Positions 32,920 to 34,369 of a DNA stretch of 34,369 nucleotides are shown one piece after another; within the stretch, counting starts at the first letter, position 1; the number at the start of each line of letters is the position of its first letter. The DNA comes from DATNPH01 sp036703315 (GTDB lineage: Bacteria; Cyanobacteriota; Cyanobacteriia; Cyanobacteriales; Coleofasciculaceae), in contig DATNPH010000249.1 of assembly GCA_036703315.1 (NCBI GenBank), positions 1 through 34,369 of the forward strand, in the 5' to 3' direction. The translations under genes were made by a program, and so were the position numbers. The notes under the pieces are model-generated. The model saw nothing but the letters and a program-made list of their open reading frames with translations. It was not told the DNA's origin and made no database searches.

Positions 32920-34077
32920 CTACTTGGAATCAAGACGCTCAGAAAACTCATAGGCCTCACCGTCCGATTCAGCGCTAGAAACCGGAGGGAGCGATCGCGT
33001 GAAGTTATCTTTGTCAAAAGGGTTGTGAAAAAATGCTCCTGTTTGAGGAGGCAGCTTCGGGTCAAGAACAATTTCTGCAAGACTTTTCACCACACCTGTC
33101 AGGGGAATCGCCAAAATCACGCCTAACAATCCCCCCACTCTAGCTCCCAACAGCAAAGACACAAAGATAATCACGGGTGATAAACCCGTTAAGTTGCCCA
33201 TAATTCGGGGAGCAATCAAGTTGTCTTTTACTTGCTGTAGTGCGATCGCTACTCCCAACACTTCTAGCGCTTGCCACCAGTCAATAAACGCCACCACACT
33301 GACTACTGTTGCAATTCCTAAGGTCGCTCCCACAAATGGGATTACTTCCATCAACCCGATAAAGACAGCAAACAGTAGGAAAAAAGGCACGTTTAGCACC
33401 CAGAAGGCAGGGGTGAGGGTAGCCGCCATAAACAATCCCAACAACAGCTGCCCTGTAACAAACCGCTGTAAATTACGTTGCAGCGATTGAGTTAACCCTT
33501 CTCTGATTGTTGGGGAAAAAATACTGGTCAGACCTCGCCAAACCCGCTCACCATCGATGAGCATATAAAACGAAATCACCAGAATTAAAATGAAGTCCAA
33601 AAACCAGTTAAATGTACCGACCACTAAGCCCAAACTAGTAGAGGCGATCGCTTCGGCTTGCGTTTGCACTCGTGCCAGCAGTTGAGATGCCCAAATCCGC
33701 ACATCAAATGGCAAATTGTGCGCCATACTCCAGTCTTGGAAACTAGCTAATCGCTCCTGCCCTTCTGCTAGCAGAGAGGGTAAATTCATTACAAATTGCC
33801 GCCCTTGGTTAAACACTGGCGGTACTAGGGTTAGGGCAATCAATACCACAACGATGGCAGCTACTAAATAAACGAGTACGGCTGCCAAACTCCGGGGTAA
33901 AAAGGGTTGAACGACAGCGACAGCATAGTTGAGCAAAAAGGCTATCAAAGCCGCCGTGAGCAAAATGCTGATGAGTTCACCTACATAACTCAGGGCATTC
34001 AGGGTTACCCAACCGGTTAGTAAGATCAGCAGCCAAGTGATCAGGAACTGTTGAACAGGTGAAAAAATGCGATTCAT
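32920..34077 (-). CDS. AI-2E/PerM family membrane protein
   Basis: A 385-aa integral membrane protein with about eight helices, matching the AI-2 exporter-like (PerM, UPF0118) family in length and layout: an N-terminal helix pair, a long helical cytoplasmic section (~110-150), then helices around FLDFILILVISFYMLIDG and PFVGATLGIATVV, and the conserved late segment NLIAPRIMGNLTGLSPVIIFVSLLLG. Members include transporters of autoinducer-2 and Na+/H+ antiporters; the substrate in cyanobacteria is unknown to me. The C-terminal ~45 residues are soluble and polar. The gene is convergent with the small exported protein, only 38 bp away. Confidence 0.92.
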   Translation of the reverse strand: MNRIFSPVQQFLITWLLILLTGWVTLNALSYVGELISILLTAALIAFLLNYAVAVVQPFLPRSLAAVLVYLVAAIVVVLIALTLVPPVFNQGRQFVMNLPSLLAEGQERLASFQDWSMAHNLPFDVRIWASQLLARVQTQAEAIASTSLGLVVGTFNWFLDFILILVISFYMLIDGERVWRGLTSIFSPTIREGLTQSLQRNLQRFVTGQLLLGLFMAATLTPAFWVLNVPFFLLFAVFIGLMEVIPFVGATLGIATVVSVVAFIDWWQALEVLGVAIALQQVKDNLIAPRIMGNLTGLSPVIIFVSLLLGARVGGLLGVILAIPLTGVVKSLAEIVLDPKLPPQTGAFFHNPFDKDNFTRSLPPVSSAESDGEAYEFSERLDSK

Positions 34078-34214
34078 CCGGGCTTTGTTGTTTGGCGATC
34101 CATTATATTTTCCGATACCAAAATGCTAACTGCTGAGCGATCACTGTCGCTAAGTAGGCTGGCTCGACTGGCTTAGTCATGTCAGTTGTGAAACCGACCT
34201 CTGTCAATGTGGTA

Positions 34215-34315
34215 GGTGTTAGGTTTAAAAGCTTTGCAAGGAACCCAAAACCCTAATTTTTCAAGCGTCTCGGTCTGGCTTTTCCCCTAAAACCTACCAC
34301 CTACGACCTAACACC
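34215..34315. repeat. Inverted and near-heptamer repeats
   Basis: GGTGTTAGGT (34215-34224) is the exact reverse complement of ACCTAACACC (34306-34315). Inside and around the right arm, CCTAAAA, CCTACCA, CCTACGA and CCTAACA follow one another at about seven-base spacing, an STRR-like heptamer array. No gene is seen from 34078 to the end of the window. Confidence 0.6.
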
Positions 34316-34369
34316 CTGACTGTCTTCATGCTATGCCTGAGTTGGTCGCTTGCTAGACATCTAGTCTTG

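Noticed and set aside
1..34369. Frequent GCGATCGC octamers
   Set aside because: HIP1 sequences are a known general feature of many cyanobacterial genomes, not a local signal.
34078..34369. Searched for a tRNA or small RNA gene at the right end
   Set aside because: No cloverleaf could be built; the pairing found is explained by the GGTGTTAGGT inverted repeat.

Overview
The window reads as chromosomal DNA of a cyanobacterium, probably a filamentous or otherwise large-genome species. It contains chlD (chlorophyll synthesis), many HIP1-type GCGATCGC octamers, several small families I know mainly from cyanobacteria (DUF4327, the 84-aa and 83-aa pair at 20.7-21.8 kb), heptameric STRR-like repeats, and a very large TIR/WD40 protein. 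No rRNA, tRNA, CRISPR array or transposase gene was recognised. The species cannot be named from this sequence alone.

Left part (1-7.3 kb): the 3' end of an M90/MtfA-type peptidase gene, a single-domain response regulator, chlD, a GT-B glycosyltransferase, two small cyanobacterial proteins, and a large exported dihaem c-type cytochrome. Middle part (7.4-20.2 kb): an AT-rich GT-C membrane glycosyltransferase followed by a membrane-anchored GT2 enzyme, which could form a lipid-linked sugar donor/transfer pair. Next come an SLH + WG-repeat protein, an alpha/beta hydrolase, a minus-strand run (nucleotidyltransferase, acireductone dioxygenase mtnD, a HAL2/CysQ-type nucleotidase, a TPR protein), and a TetR regulator divergent from a Rieske oxygenase.

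Right part (20.2-31.5 kb) is the accessory region. First is a regulatory module: an 84-aa protein divergent from an 83-aa HTH regulator, with two 22-bp operators between them. The HTH gene and this intergenic region have been duplicated. In the copy, the operators and the recognition helix have both changed, and the partner gene survives only as its first codons. Next is a minus-strand defence-like cluster: a STAND (NB-ARC-like) NTPase with a doubled N-terminal domain, a 1539-aa protein with three TIR domains, one membrane segment, 14 WD40 repeats and a TPR-like tail, a 5'-truncated second copy of the NTPase gene, and a GmrSD-like DUF262/DUF1524 protein. The two NTPase copies form ~1-kb direct repeats around the TIR gene. 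Recombination between them would delete the TIR gene and leave a full-length NTPase.

The right end (31.9-34.4 kb) has two small exported proteins and an AI-2E/PerM-family membrane protein. The strongest candidates for something undescribed are the split STAND/triple-TIR cluster with its direct repeats, and the duplicated HTH module with co-diverged operators.
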